64,000 nucleotides of DNA from a virus. Made by a program: the position numbers and the translations under genes. Location of the stretch: positions 224,698-288,697 of the IMG/VR virus record IMGVR_UViG_3300020473_000010. One strand, written 5' to 3'. The notes below the pieces were generated by a model that was given only the letters and a program-made list of their open reading frames with translations, did no database searches and was not told the origin of the DNA. Of this stretch, positions 1 through 9,930 are shown in pieces; positions within the stretch are counted from its first letter, which is position 1; the number at the start of each line of letters is the position of its first letter.

Positions 1-1835
1 CTATGAAGACTGTGAAACCCATAAGACCATTTTGTTGAATCGTTACGAAATCTTTTCTTAACAAAATTTGTTGCCGGGGCTGCTGACGGTCCATTGATGT
101 CCGGAAAATGGACTTCTTGCTCAATTTGTTGAGGTATTTGCAAAACCCAACCGTCATTGACGGCGGTGGTGATATTCACCCGATGATCGTGGTAGGTACT
201 CCATGCCGAAAGACCAGCCCAGTCTGGGTATATTATTGCGGGATCAATTCCCGCATTTGAGGCTTTCATAATATCAGCAATTGGATTTGTATCTTTATAC
301 CACTGCGATTCAAGAAACGGTTGGCAATAAGGGTATGTTCCGGCCATCCTTCCAATAACAAATTTATCGTGAAAATATTCCGGTATATCCGCCAATTCTG
401 CTGAAGAGCGATCAACTATTAAGTTATCATTGTTTTGGGTTTGAAGAGACGGCTCTGATAAAATACTCTTAAGAGGTAGTAACCCAAGGGGTTGGTTTGC
501 TAGGTCAGGGGCTCTGTCGACATAATCCTTCGAAGCAATGAGATAAAAATCTGTAGCTCCTTTTGGGTTATATACTGGGTGAAAGGGGAATTGTCGGTGC
601 TTTGATTCCCAATTATTAATATCTGATTCATTAAAATAAACCATTTTTAATTGACCGCCAGAAGGATTTCCAGAAGATGCACCTCTTTTTACTATTATGC
701 CGACATAGGCTCCAGGATATAATTCATCACCCCATTTTGGAGTTGGGGATGCTGCTTTATCAATTGTGTCGTAATATGCATCAGAATTATAAGATCCACT
801 TAAAATTTTCCTTTCTGATTGAAAATACCTCTGTTGATGAACAACATTTCCGGCTTGAGTTTCATATCGATTAGTCCTCCTAAAAGTATCATACGGTATA
901 TTTTTATGATTTTCGCCATTCTCGAAAGCGGCAGTGGGGGCGGAAACATCCGTAATGTTAGAAAGGGAGAATGTAGTGTTTCCTAATTTTCCTCCAACGT
1001 CTTGTACTAAATTAACTTTGGAAGAGGCGCTTGTAGCTGATATTTTTATTGGATTTGTAGATGTTATCGCATCTGCGAAACGAGAGGCAATATCAGCGAC
1101 GGTGCTAGCACCAGATAATCCTATGATTGCAGATTTATTATATCCTTTCGAAAAATTTGTTGATGTTAGACCAGAAACACTTGAAGTATTTAGGGTAGTA
1201 TTTCCGGAAATTCCATTAGTTCCTTGCGTAAGCTTGATTGTAGTAGTTGTTGGTGATTCTGAGGTTATGTTAATATAACCTTGAGCTTGAGCAGATTGAA
1301 GAGCGTTTAAAATTCTTTCTGTAATTGCGGGGTTTCCGGAAGCACCATCTAAACCGATAATAACTTTTGAACCATCCAGTTTTCCATCGACAGTATCAAC
1401 GGCTGATTTAAATATAAATTCTTTTGATATGTTGTTACTATCAATAATTGTAAATGTTGAGTTATTTGCTGGGGTTCCTCCGCCGATAGTTAGGGTTGCG
1501 GTGGCCGGCTGTGTAACCATGGTACCATCTACAGTAGTAGAAGTTTTATCAACATGAAACATCTGAGACGTACGCTCAGAGTCTGTTAAGACAAAATACT
1601 CATCTGTTGCTTGTGAGGTGCCGGTAATATTTAAGACTTGACGCCCTGGAATTGATATCGATTTTGATACCGCTGTGACTTCTTCATATTCTATATAAGA
1701 ATCATGTCTTCCAATTACGTACGGTGTTGCGGTTCGATCCATAAACGGGAGTGATGACTGGGTATATTGATCAATTCCTGGTTGGGTATCATTTAACCTT
1801 CCGTATCTCTCCTGTCTTGATGTGTCTTTTGACAT
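1..1835 (-). CDS. Large virion structural protein, partial (cut by left edge)
   Basis: Open reading frame starting at the ATG complementary to 1833-1835 and still open at the window edge, so at least 611 residues are coded and the C-terminus is missing. The start overlaps the stop of the upstream tail gene by one base (TAATG), which argues for the same operon. I translated it by hand: roughly residues 118-310 hold two diverged Ser/Thr/Gly-rich beta-type modules, each with an 'ISGN' or 'LGNTT'-like turn after an alternating hydrophobic strand, as is common in phage tail and baseplate proteins. It is the last gene visible in the baseplate block, so a tail or baseplate role is inferred from position. 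I do not recognise the family. Confidence 0.8.
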   Translation of the reverse strand, partial: MSKDTSRQERYGRLNDTQPGIDQYTQSSLPFMDRTATPYVIGRHDSYIEYEEVTAVSKSISIPGRQVLNITGTSQATDEYFVLTDSERTSQMFHVDKTSTTVDGTMVTQPATATLTIGGGTPANNSTFTIIDSNNISKEFIFKSAVDTVDGKLDGSKVIIGLDGASGNPAITERILNALQSAQAQGYINITSESPTTTTIKLTQGTNGISGNTTLNTSSVSGLTSTNFSKGYNKSAIIGLSGASTVADIASRFADAITSTNPIKISATSASSKVNLVQDVGGKLGNTTFSLSNITDVSAPTAAFENGENHKNIPYDTFRRTNRYETQAGNVVHQQRYFQSERKILSGSYNSDAYYDTIDKAASPTPKWGDELYPGAYVGIIVKRGASSGNPSGGQLKMVYFNESDINNWESKHRQFPFHPVYNPKGATDFYLIASKDYVDRAPDLANQPLGLLPLKSILSEPSLQTQNNDNLIVDRSSAELADIPEYFHDKFVIGRMAGTYPYCQPFLESQWYKDTNPIADIMKASNAGIDPAIIYPDWAGLSAWSTYHDHRVNITTAVNDGWVLQIPQQIEQEVHFPDINGPSAAPATNFVKKRFRNDSTKWSYGFHSLH

Positions 1836-4800
1836 TATAATACCTCGTTAGTAATAGTGCCTATAATATCAAGAGGCGGTAATTCTGCCGCTCTTCTATC
1901 GTATATATCGACATGTACATCACCTTGTTTGTATTCATATTTGTGACGCTCTAAGAAATGGGATTCAATAACAAAATTTACTCCAAAGAATTGAACCGTG
2001 TTTGGCATCATTCTATCAATTAATGGTCCAAAGTTTAAAGAAAACCATTTAAAAAAATCATATAGAGATTTATAATTTATCTTATCAGTTAATCGATTAA
2101 AATATTTTTCTCTTAAATGTTCTAATTTAGGATAATTTACCGCATATTCGAGCTCCGGGGCGCCTAAATATTCGTTAAAGAGACCTAGATCGCTTATTAT
2201 GTTTACCATATCTTCGTTAACTCGCTGTACAGAAGACATTTCAATTGAAAATCTTCGATCATCAACCGCCGAAAGTTCTGATGGATTATATAATGGTGCT
2301 TGAGCTAAATTGTTTTTATGGGCTTTAATTGGGTCTAAATAAGAATTAACTCTGATTTTATTAGTTGTAATAAATTGATCAAAATCCGGATTAATGATAC
2401 TAAAATAAAACGGCTTTGAACTAATTACTTCCTGTCCATGAACACCGGGTGTAGCACCGCCGGCGGTGGCGCTCAATAAATTTTGGGAAATATCATCAAT
2501 AGTTAGTTTTCCGGAACTAGGATTTGAACCTGTAATTTCTTGATAAAATTCATATTGCCCGCGAAGGCGTTCCCATCCACCCTGAGGGACGGACCCTTCG
2601 TATCTTGTCGACAAGTTTGCTATATTAAACTCTTGAGGTGTTATAAAATTATAATTTGTTATTGGATCGTCTGCCCCTACAGAATATGGGTTTATGGCAT
2701 GTTCTCGTCGTTCTACATCGGTTAGGCTCTTTGTCCAAAACCTTACTGCAGACAATTGTCCATCATATTGCTTTACTGAAGCTGATATTGCAGTTAGGCT
2801 ATTAAGGTGAGACGTTGTATCAACATCATCTTTTCTTACCAGAAATCCATCATCATAATTTCCTGGTGTTTCTTGCCCAACTATAAAATATGGGCCATTT
2901 GGAGTATATAAAGAACTAAAAGCGCCTAAAACATTATCGGTTGAGGTGGCATAATAATAACTTGCAGAATGTGAAGCAAAAATACCATCAACTGTAGGCC
3001 TTGAGAGATGTAAATTAATTTTTGAATAATCTTTTCCTAATTCGTGGTCGACATTAACATACCATCTTGAGCCATCCCATATATTAACTCCCGGGATGGT
3101 TAATTGGGCTGATACATCCGCTATAGGCACCAGTGAAGCCACATCGAAAGTTAAGGGATCACCGCCGGCGTTACCAATTTGAGAATCAGGTACTGACCAA
3201 GATGAGTTAATTTGATAGCCTTTACCTCCATTTGTTACAGAGACCGTAGCAACACCACTAGAATCAATTGTAATACTGCAAACAGCATCTGTTCCATTTG
3301 CTGCAGTTACTCCGGAGATGCCATCAGTTACGGTGTATGTACCAGCTGGCCATTTGGTACCGGTATTGGTACTAATTGTATCTACGGTTGCAATAGCTCC
3401 GTTTATTGAGACCGAAGACGATAAAAATAATTGGACTTTTTGATCTAGATCAGCAAACTGTTTATCTTTTCTGCATGCTACTAAGTTAACATAGATTTCT
3501 TTCTTTCCAACACTGTTTTCCGATTCAATCCTCATTAATGATTGAGACAAAATGTTAGATTCCGGATCTAAATTATAATGACCTTCATAAGACCAGGAAC
3601 CAGATGTGAATTGTGTGAGAGTTGGCGCATCTGCTGGTTGTACTATAACAATATCTCCAGCTTCAAGCAATATTTTACTAGCACCAGGACCAGATGCGTT
3701 ATCTGGGGCCCCGGGGCAATGGCGATAGGCTTTTAAATTCGAAGATTTAAAATAGTTAATATTTTTAAAATTTAAAAATTTATAATTTGAAGATTTTTTA
3801 ACACGGGAATCAGTAAGAGTTAATGTTTTGGATCCACCATATTCCCTCATACGGAAACCAGTTTCTATATCTAGACCAACAGCATTCATCAAACTTTTTA
3901 TTGATTTAATTGTGCCTTTTGACCTGAGTAGATAAGGAAACTGGATTAATAATTGGGCCCATAACTGGGTAATTGTTTGTTTCAGGGTTGAGGTGGTTCT
4001 TCCTTTTTCGAATTTTAAATTTTTCGTGTCGTGATATTGCGCCGGAGAAGCATCAGAAAACGGGTTTGGCAATTCAAATCCGTAAAACCTAGCAAGAAAA
4101 GGCATAAATTGCAGTGGTATCGAATCTTCTGAATCATAATTTGCCAATCTTAAAGTTTTAAAAGTGTCTAGATAAATTTTTAATTCATCAAAATAATTTG
4201 CCCATATAAGAAGAAACATTGTCAAAACTTGAGCTTGCGGTATTTTTCCGCCGGATGGAAAATTTGTTTTTGTATTGTAAACTTTTGCAATATCCCCATC
4301 TTCTGTTTCAAACCCTTCAAAAAACTGAGATTCTAAAAAATAGTGTTTTGGAACTAGTTTCGTAATTAAATTTGGATTATTAATATCATAACGACTAGCT
4401 GAAATTAATAAATTTTCGTTTAGTGATATTACATCCGGGTGGGATGGAAACAAAATTGGGCTCATATTTTCGTTTTCGTTGACAACTGGTACCGAATAAG
4501 ATCCACTTAATCGACATGGGGAATAATTTCCAGATGTTGAATTAATTTGCCCATGCAAACCGTTTCCGCTATAATCTAAAGTAATATTAGCATTTGAATA
4601 AGATCCGGTTGCTTCATTAAATTTAAAATATAGATTTAATTCATCCTGGGCTGTTACTCCGTCATCAGCTATTTCTCTTAATTCAATAGGTGTATGGGAT
4701 TTGCTCCAAATCTTGAAGTCATCCATGGAGCCAGTTAGTGTATCTGCTGGGGACCAGGTTTGGATTGAACCTCCGGAATCGACATAGCGAGCTGGCTTAC

Positions 4801-5683
4801 TAATATCTCCATAACCAATAAGAGCTTTCTTGTTTTTAACAGGTAATTTTTCAAACTCTACTTGATTGCTTGAAGAAACAATATCCGTAGAATTTAAAAT
4901 AAGATACAATTTTTCTGTATCCGTTCTGTCATACTGTATTGCAATATGGTTAAAAACACCTCGAAGGATTTGTTTTTCTACAACCAGTGACTTAAGATCG
5001 CTAGCAGACCCTGAAGATATTATTGCTACCATCTTATAGCTTTTATCTGATGAAGCTGTTGCATCTACCCCAATTGTAACGCCAGAATACCCATCTGTGG
5101 AGATATGCTGAAACAATACTTGACGCTGAGTGGTACCTATTCCTGAGTTGGGAAAAGCATAATGGAAATCTATCTGAAAATGTTTTTCACTTACATCTTT
5201 TATGATAGATGCTTCGTATTTTGAATTGCGTGACAATGCTGGGAAAAGATAACCTGTTCTGTCGTCAAATGTAATATAATTTTTATCAGCAGAATGAAAA
5301 GTGAAATACCCTACTTGTTTTGGGAACTTAGATAAAATATAAGCATCAAACCCAGTTAAATTATCCATATAATCCCAAACTTCTGGGGCTTTGCCATCAA
5401 AAGGGAAGCTGTTAATGATTTTATCAAATGCTAAATTTACTTTTGCTTCTGCACTATTAAAAAAGCAGTGATTAGCAAAGTTGCTCCAATCAGTAAATAT
5501 TTGCTGGGTAGATTTAAGCCCAGTACCTGGTTGATCAGTTCGCCAGCTACTTAGAGATTCAGAAGTCAGAGGCTGTAATTTTTTATCTAGAAAAGAATTT
5601 GTAATACCCCTAAATGCTTTTCCGGCATATTGAATATCCTCCCATTCTGATGTTCCAAATAAATAATTCTTTTTTCTTGTCAT
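1835..5683 (-). CDS. Baseplate/tail protein, gpI-like with LamG lectin-like modules
   Basis: 1,282 residues. Around residues 460-630 a segment including PFLARFYGFELPNPF and, later, LRSKGTIKSIKSLMNAVGL resembles the P2 gpI/tail-protein family, which joins baseplate wedges to fibres. Two concanavalin A/LamG-type segments are visible: residues about 180-390, with the typical GSMDDFKIWSKS and LDYSGNGLHG strings, and about 930-1060, with LSAVRFWTKSLTDVERREHA. Lectin-like folds in tail proteins usually bind carbohydrate. The gene directly follows the gp6-like and DNRLRE-like genes, and its start overlaps the upstream stop by 4 bases. The family assignment of the gpI part is inference; the structural role is well supported by context. 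Confidence 0.78.
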   Translation of the reverse strand: MTRKKNYLFGTSEWEDIQYAGKAFRGITNSFLDKKLQPLTSESLSSWRTDQPGTGLKSTQQIFTDWSNFANHCFFNSAEAKVNLAFDKIINSFPFDGKAPEVWDYMDNLTGFDAYILSKFPKQVGYFTFHSADKNYITFDDRTGYLFPALSRNSKYEASIIKDVSEKHFQIDFHYAFPNSGIGTTQRQVLFQHISTDGYSGVTIGVDATASSDKSYKMVAIISSGSASDLKSLVVEKQILRGVFNHIAIQYDRTDTEKLYLILNSTDIVSSSNQVEFEKLPVKNKKALIGYGDISKPARYVDSGGSIQTWSPADTLTGSMDDFKIWSKSHTPIELREIADDGVTAQDELNLYFKFNEATGSYSNANITLDYSGNGLHGQINSTSGNYSPCRLSGSYSVPVVNENENMSPILFPSHPDVISLNENLLISASRYDINNPNLITKLVPKHYFLESQFFEGFETEDGDIAKVYNTKTNFPSGGKIPQAQVLTMFLLIWANYFDELKIYLDTFKTLRLANYDSEDSIPLQFMPFLARFYGFELPNPFSDASPAQYHDTKNLKFEKGRTTSTLKQTITQLWAQLLIQFPYLLRSKGTIKSIKSLMNAVGLDIETGFRMREYGGSKTLTLTDSRVKKSSNYKFLNFKNINYFKSSNLKAYRHCPGAPDNASGPGASKILLEAGDIVIVQPADAPTLTQFTSGSWSYEGHYNLDPESNILSQSLMRIESENSVGKKEIYVNLVACRKDKQFADLDQKVQLFLSSSVSINGAIATVDTISTNTGTKWPAGTYTVTDGISGVTAANGTDAVCSITIDSSGVATVSVTNGGKGYQINSSWSVPDSQIGNAGGDPLTFDVASLVPIADVSAQLTIPGVNIWDGSRWYVNVDHELGKDYSKINLHLSRPTVDGIFASHSASYYYATSTDNVLGAFSSLYTPNGPYFIVGQETPGNYDDGFLVRKDDVDTTSHLNSLTAISASVKQYDGQLSAVRFWTKSLTDVERREHAINPYSVGADDPITNYNFITPQEFNIANLSTRYEGSVPQGGWERLRGQYEFYQEITGSNPSSGKLTIDDISQNLLSATAGGATPGVHGQEVISSKPFYFSIINPDFDQFITTNKIRVNSYLDPIKAHKNNLAQAPLYNPSELSAVDDRRFSIEMSSVQRVNEDMVNIISDLGLFNEYLGAPELEYAVNYPKLEHLREKYFNRLTDKINYKSLYDFFKWFSLNFGPLIDRMMPNTVQFFGVNFVIESHFLERHKYEYKQGDVHVDIYDRRAAELPPLDIIGTITNEVL

Positions 5684-7248
5684 TTTACTCTAAACCTTGT
5701 ATGTGTTTCATATAAGGAAGTAGCTCCCCGATCATTTACTAATATGTTAATTGTATAAGCTTTACCGGTAGGAAGAAGATTAATTGGTAAATCAAACCAC
5801 ATTCCATTGGAATCTGAATTGATTCGGGTTGCATTAGTAGTATCTGATTTTATAAAATCTACTAAGGTTTCATTATTATCTGCATCTTTTATTTGGTAGT
5901 ATGCTTCTTTTAAAGATATAGATTCTAGTTTTATTGGAGTTCTAGAAGGTTCGTCTGCTAAATTTCTATCTCTGACAAAAACCCTTACTCTAGAAGAATT
6001 ACCTATAGTGTATTCTGATTTTAAATCCAAAATAGAGAATCTAAGATCTCTTCGGCTTTTGGATGTTGATCTTTTCGGTGCAGATATAATAATATCTCTT
6101 TCTAAGTATGTATGGGATTTGTGGGTGGCGTCTTTCCATCTTTCAGTCATTGTAATTGACCCGCTAATTGCCAAATGCTGCTTAAGTGTCAAAGAGTGGG
6201 AGGTCGTTGTTTGATCAAATTGACTTAAGGCAAAGGATGAAGAATATATTCCGGTTTTGTATATTCCATTAATTAGGGCTTGGCCGGCGTCGAACGACGC
6301 TGTAAATGAACCGGTTGCCAATGTTAATTCAAGACATGATGGACCGGTCAAGCTTTCGAGGGCAGATGAATCTGCTGTTTTTGATCCGGATACTAAATTT
6401 GTTAATTGGTTATAATCATATGAATAAAAATATAGAGATCCAGAAGCCCCAAATTCCAATATGTTGTGGTAATCGATTATTGAATCGTCCCATTCAGCTC
6501 TAATTCTTGGTTTTTTATATGGGTTTCTTGTGTGGCGAGAAGCGAACCGCTTTACAAATCTAGATTTAGAATCCCATTCTTCTGAACCAGAATACGCCAA
6601 TAGAAACCCTTCGTCTGGAAGGAATCCACACATAGAAGCGCTAGCAAGAGTTGTTATATCTATTTTTAAATTTTCTCTTCCAGTTTTGAAGTATTGTTCT
6701 CCCGTAAGGTTAATCATAGCTGCGGAGGGGGAGGTTTGATTGGTTAAACTTCCGGAAGAGATAACATCAATATTTGTTGATCCAAGAGATCCAGAAAGTT
6801 TGGCTCCAGGTAGTGTCCATAAAGCATTTGCACCGCTTGAGTAAGAAGAAGTGACCCAATTAACTCTATCCAAATCATTAAAATAAACCACATCTGAACC
6901 TAAGCCTTCATCAAAACTTTTTGAAAGTGGATATACACATATAGTAAAATCTTCCGGGGCGACCTGTGTTCCTTGAACATCGAATAATTCTAGATAAATT
7001 TTAAGAGATGGATCATTAAATAAAACTTTATCTTTCATCGAAGCTGATAAATCCGAGAGTTCAAATTTAATTAATCCTCTAGATAGCTCAATTGGCTCAT
7101 CTTCTCCTTCGATAGATGTTTCATTATACAACTTGAATAAATCAATCGTACTAGCTCGCCCAACGTTTGCATCTGTTGCCCGAGTTTTAGAGTCAATAAT
7201 TTTATTTGTAATATAAGCATCGCTGCTTGCTGTAATTTGTAAAATCAT
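5680..7248 (-). CDS. Baseplate/tail structural protein with DNRLRE/CBM96-like N-terminus
   Basis: 522 residues. The N-terminus (ITASSDAYITNKIIDSKTRA, then a RGLIKFELSDL segment near residue 60) follows the pattern of the beta-sandwich DNRLRE/CBM96-type domain: a 'DAYI' strand, then an 'R..I.FDL' strand. The rest is Ser/Gly-rich beta structure, and the C-terminus ends in an Ig-like segment. It sits between the gp6-like and gpI-like baseplate genes, 12 bases after the former, and overlaps the latter by 4 bases. By position it may replace T4 gp7, gp8 or gp10 type wedge components, but no sequence match to those is evident. Confidence 0.72.
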   Translation of the reverse strand: MILQITASSDAYITNKIIDSKTRATDANVGRASTIDLFKLYNETSIEGEDEPIELSRGLIKFELSDLSASMKDKVLFNDPSLKIYLELFDVQGTQVAPEDFTICVYPLSKSFDEGLGSDVVYFNDLDRVNWVTSSYSSGANALWTLPGAKLSGSLGSTNIDVISSGSLTNQTSPSAAMINLTGEQYFKTGRENLKIDITTLASASMCGFLPDEGFLLAYSGSEEWDSKSRFVKRFASRHTRNPYKKPRIRAEWDDSIIDYHNILEFGASGSLYFYSYDYNQLTNLVSGSKTADSSALESLTGPSCLELTLATGSFTASFDAGQALINGIYKTGIYSSSFALSQFDQTTTSHSLTLKQHLAISGSITMTERWKDATHKSHTYLERDIIISAPKRSTSKSRRDLRFSILDLKSEYTIGNSSRVRVFVRDRNLADEPSRTPIKLESISLKEAYYQIKDADNNETLVDFIKSDTTNATRINSDSNGMWFDLPINLLPTGKAYTINILVNDRGATSLYETHTRFRVK

Positions 7249-7260
7249 ATTTGATGTCCT

Positions 7261-9090
7261 TTATTGGGCATTGATAATAATATCATGATCTGGAAATCTA
7301 CACTCAAAAATATCTCCTGGTTCGGCAAAATAAATTCCTTTAGCCTTAATAGAAGCCATATCTACGAATTCTGAAGAATATGATCTATCCAATATTTTCC
7401 CGTTAACATTTTCTAAACTTAAACTTACAAGAGAAAGAACTCCAGTAATCCCTATAATCGAATATACTAAATCCGATTCATTAATGGGTTGTCCAATTTG
7501 AAAATTCTCTATAGCAACAACTTTCTTTAAATCTGATATTACATTCGAAATAACGTCTAATTTATTAGCATTGGGTGCTGTTACAATATCAGCCCGGATT
7601 CTATAATTAAGTACTCTTGCATCTAATATGTCCAAAGCATCTCCTACTAATCTAAACTGGTTTAAATAAACAGAAAGATTGTCTTTTAAAGCATCGGGAG
7701 ATACTACTAGATTTCCAGAAGAATCTTTAGATACTATATATAAAACGCTGGCAAGGTTATTATTAGGGTTATCAGAAATTCCAGCCCTGAAAATCCTCCC
7801 AAATTCATTTGGCAAAGTATATACGCGTGCCATTAAATCTTCTTTTGTTACAATTCTATTTTGCATTGACCTCGAAGAAGGAATGGCTTGCTTGATATCT
7901 GTAATTGACTGTGGTGGGGCGCCACCAGAAGCTTCTAAAGGATTACTAACAACTATAGAGTTTTTCACAGCCGTCGCTGATGTTGGGTTTGCAGTATCTT
8001 TAAATTTTATATTTAAAGATGAAACAGAATCAATTGATTCTGCTGAGACATTATGGTTAGCTCCTCCGCCATATCGATATGTGATTGTGAGAGTTGTATT
8101 AATCGGAGCGATTCCTAAAGTTTTTGTTCTTAAAAGACTTGACGGATCAATGCTGAATTCACTAAATGTTTTTTTACCGTATAGTGGCAAAGCTAAATCT
8201 GAGGGGTCTGGGACTAATTCATCTTTAAGTGATTTTGCGTCGCCGGCACCAAATGAAAGTGTTGTAGATCTAGTCCTAATATCTGTTGTAACGGTATACC
8301 GGTAAGGTGCAGGAATAACTTCTAATCCAGAAATTTCACCATCCGGATCTTCTATTTTGTTAAAAACAGTGTCTTGACTAAGAGACTCAACTTCATAAAA
8401 ATCATTGCCTTCGGTATCGATAACCCTAATTATAGTTGAAACATTGGGGTATTTTAATTTAATCCTCCGGAATTTTTTAAAGTTCCCTACTGATATTTTT
8501 TCAGTAACAACTTCACCAGAGATACACCTTCCTGGTAGAATCATCGTATAAAGAGAGGGCGCTTCTCCGGGGCGCTGGAAGGGTATAGATGTTGCTAAAT
8601 AATCACCGGAGGGTTTTTTAGCAGAAAAATCTAGATCTTCTGTTAAAAAGAATTTTACACCTGCAGTTGAAATTAATACGGAATTTTCCATTATTACCGG
8701 TAATAAATCCGGATCTGGCTCATAAAGGCCGTCGGCTTTCTGGATGGCTGGGGTTTCTATATAAAAATTAACCATAGAAACGGCTGGAGCTGCACCGACT
8801 ATTTTTACGCCGGCATTAATTGCATGCATTTCAATATTATCTAGCTCGGTTGCTAATAATGGATTCACCTCATGAAATTGATGATCCATATAAAAACTTA
8901 AGTTATCGCCAATCATAGCTGCCATATCCAAAAACAACCCACCTAATGAAGCTTCTGAAAAATCTTGGATTTTTTCTGGAAAATATGTTTGAGCATACCG
9001 GTACAATTCAGAGCGAAAACCATCAAAATCTCGTGCTAAATAATTTCTTTGTACTCGGTTTTTTATTTGTTTTTTGATTTCTTCAGACAT
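7261..9090 (-). CDS. Baseplate wedge protein, gp6/J-like
   Basis: 609 residues, close to T4 gp6 (660). The N-terminus (RNYLARDFDGFRSELYRYAQ, then a segment around FSEASLGGLFLDMAAMIGDNLSFYMD) is the hallmark opening of gp6/gpJ-type baseplate wedge proteins, followed by the conserved acidic 'NIEMHAINAGVKI' helix. In the family this protein forms the ring of wedges around the hub and controls sheath contraction. The C-terminal half keeps the RIVTKEDLMARVYTLP segment that in gpJ homologues precedes the ferredoxin-like domains. Its neighbour is the gp25-like gene, the same order as in many myoviruses. Confidence 0.9.
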   Translation of the reverse strand: MSEEIKKQIKNRVQRNYLARDFDGFRSELYRYAQTYFPEKIQDFSEASLGGLFLDMAAMIGDNLSFYMDHQFHEVNPLLATELDNIEMHAINAGVKIVGAAPAVSMVNFYIETPAIQKADGLYEPDPDLLPVIMENSVLISTAGVKFFLTEDLDFSAKKPSGDYLATSIPFQRPGEAPSLYTMILPGRCISGEVVTEKISVGNFKKFRRIKLKYPNVSTIIRVIDTEGNDFYEVESLSQDTVFNKIEDPDGEISGLEVIPAPYRYTVTTDIRTRSTTLSFGAGDAKSLKDELVPDPSDLALPLYGKKTFSEFSIDPSSLLRTKTLGIAPINTTLTITYRYGGGANHNVSAESIDSVSSLNIKFKDTANPTSATAVKNSIVVSNPLEASGGAPPQSITDIKQAIPSSRSMQNRIVTKEDLMARVYTLPNEFGRIFRAGISDNPNNNLASVLYIVSKDSSGNLVVSPDALKDNLSVYLNQFRLVGDALDILDARVLNYRIRADIVTAPNANKLDVISNVISDLKKVVAIENFQIGQPINESDLVYSIIGITGVLSLVSLSLENVNGKILDRSYSSEFVDMASIKAKGIYFAEPGDIFECRFPDHDIIINAQ

Positions 9091-9099
9091 TTTTAAAAA

Positions 9100-9615
9100 T
9101 TATCCTCCCACATACAACATTATTTCTAAAGATCTAAGGGTATTATCTATTCTCGGAACTTTATATGTAATTTTAAGACCAACTTTTCCTACTTCTTTGT
9201 TTTCATTGCGATCAATAAACGATTGAAATGTTTCCAGATTGACATATGGCATATATTTTGCTGTAGCACGTTTGATTCTAGAAATTGCTTCTACTTCAAA
9301 ATCTTCATCTCCAAACTCAAACACTAATTCGCCTAAATTAGCTCCAAAATCATATAGCCCTAAACGTTCTCCATGGTTAGTTTGAATAAGGTTTCTTAAA
9401 TTATCAGCTATTTGGGGACCGATTTTTGTGTTCATGGAAAATAGTGATGTCAAACCTAATTGCAATGGCGTCTTTATCCCTATAGGCAACTCTACAGGAG
9501 CTATTAAATCCTGTTGTTCTTTTATACTTAAAGCTGTTTCACCAACACTTTTAAAACTATATACTTTTCTATTTCTTAAAGACTGCGCTTTAAAGCGCTG
9601 TTGAATATAACTCAT
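9100..9615 (-). CDS. Baseplate wedge protein, gp25/gpW-like
   Basis: 171 residues. The core around residues 70-130 (IADNLRNLIQTNHGERLGLY and then FGANLGELVFEF) matches the gp25/W family, in which a conserved 'ENRP/ERL...FG' loop contacts the sheath and primes contraction. The protein is somewhat longer than T4 gp25 (132). A good ribosome-binding site (TATGGAG) lies 9 bases before the start, and an ATATTTAT element lies at 9634-9641, exactly 18 bases upstream of the ATG. This is likely the first gene of the baseplate wedge transcript that continues leftwards. Confidence 0.9.
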   Translation of the reverse strand: MSYIQQRFKAQSLRNRKVYSFKSVGETALSIKEQQDLIAPVELPIGIKTPLQLGLTSLFSMNTKIGPQIADNLRNLIQTNHGERLGLYDFGANLGELVFEFGDEDFEVEAISRIKRATAKYMPYVNLETFQSFIDRNENKEVGKVGLKITYKVPRIDNTLRSLEIMLYVGG

Positions 9616-9633
9616 GTTCCCAACTCCATACTC

Positions 9634-9641
9634 ATAAATAT
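9634..9641 (-). promoter_or_regulatory. ATATTTAT leader element upstream of gp25-like gene
   Basis: The minus strand reads ATATTTAT 18 bases before the ATG of the gp25-like gene. The same octamer in the same orientation lies 18-26 bases before five other gene starts in the window (see 29210, 42673, 48841, 61534, 62337). Its position suits a -10-like promoter element with a very short leader. It is the reverse complement of the core of the T4 late promoter (TATAAATA shifted by one base), so calling it a promoter is inference. Confidence 0.4.
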
Positions 9642-9657
9642 ATCGTTGAGAATAATC

Positions 9658-9930
9658 TTAAGTTAAATTACCTGTTCCAGTTCCCGATACAACGGTTGAA
9701 ACTGGGCCACCTGAGTTACCACCGGTACCGCTTGCAGTTACTGACGTCATTACTGACGCTGAGGTAACATAAGCTTTGATTGCATCAGCAATTGCTAGAG
9801 CCAAAAGTGAATTAATCGAATCTGATGGTAAACCTTTCTTTACCGCGTTGTCTCGTGCATCTGCGAAAGCTTTTTCAATATCCGAAATTAGTTGTGGGTA
9901 TGCTGCAGCTAATGACATATTATTCTCCAA
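9658..9930 (-). CDS. Small hypothetical protein, Thr/Gly/Ser-rich tail
   Basis: 90 residues. The N-terminal half is helical (PQLISDIEKAFADARDNAVK) and the C-terminus is a low-complexity Ser/Thr/Gly/Val stretch rich in TSVTASGTGG and VVSGTGTG. It is coded between the OB-fold spike-like gene, whose stop it overlaps by 11 bases, and the gp25-like gene, so it is probably a minor tail or baseplate component. I do not recognise the family. Confidence 0.65.
   Translation of the reverse strand: MENNMSLAAAYPQLISDIEKAFADARDNAVKKGLPSDSINSLLALAIADAIKAYVTSASVMTSVTASGTGGNSGGPVSTVVSGTGTGNLT

Noticed and set aside
7679-8305. 208-codon open frame on the plus strand
   Set aside because: It lies opposite the gp6-like baseplate gene, which has clear family motifs; the plus-strand product has none.
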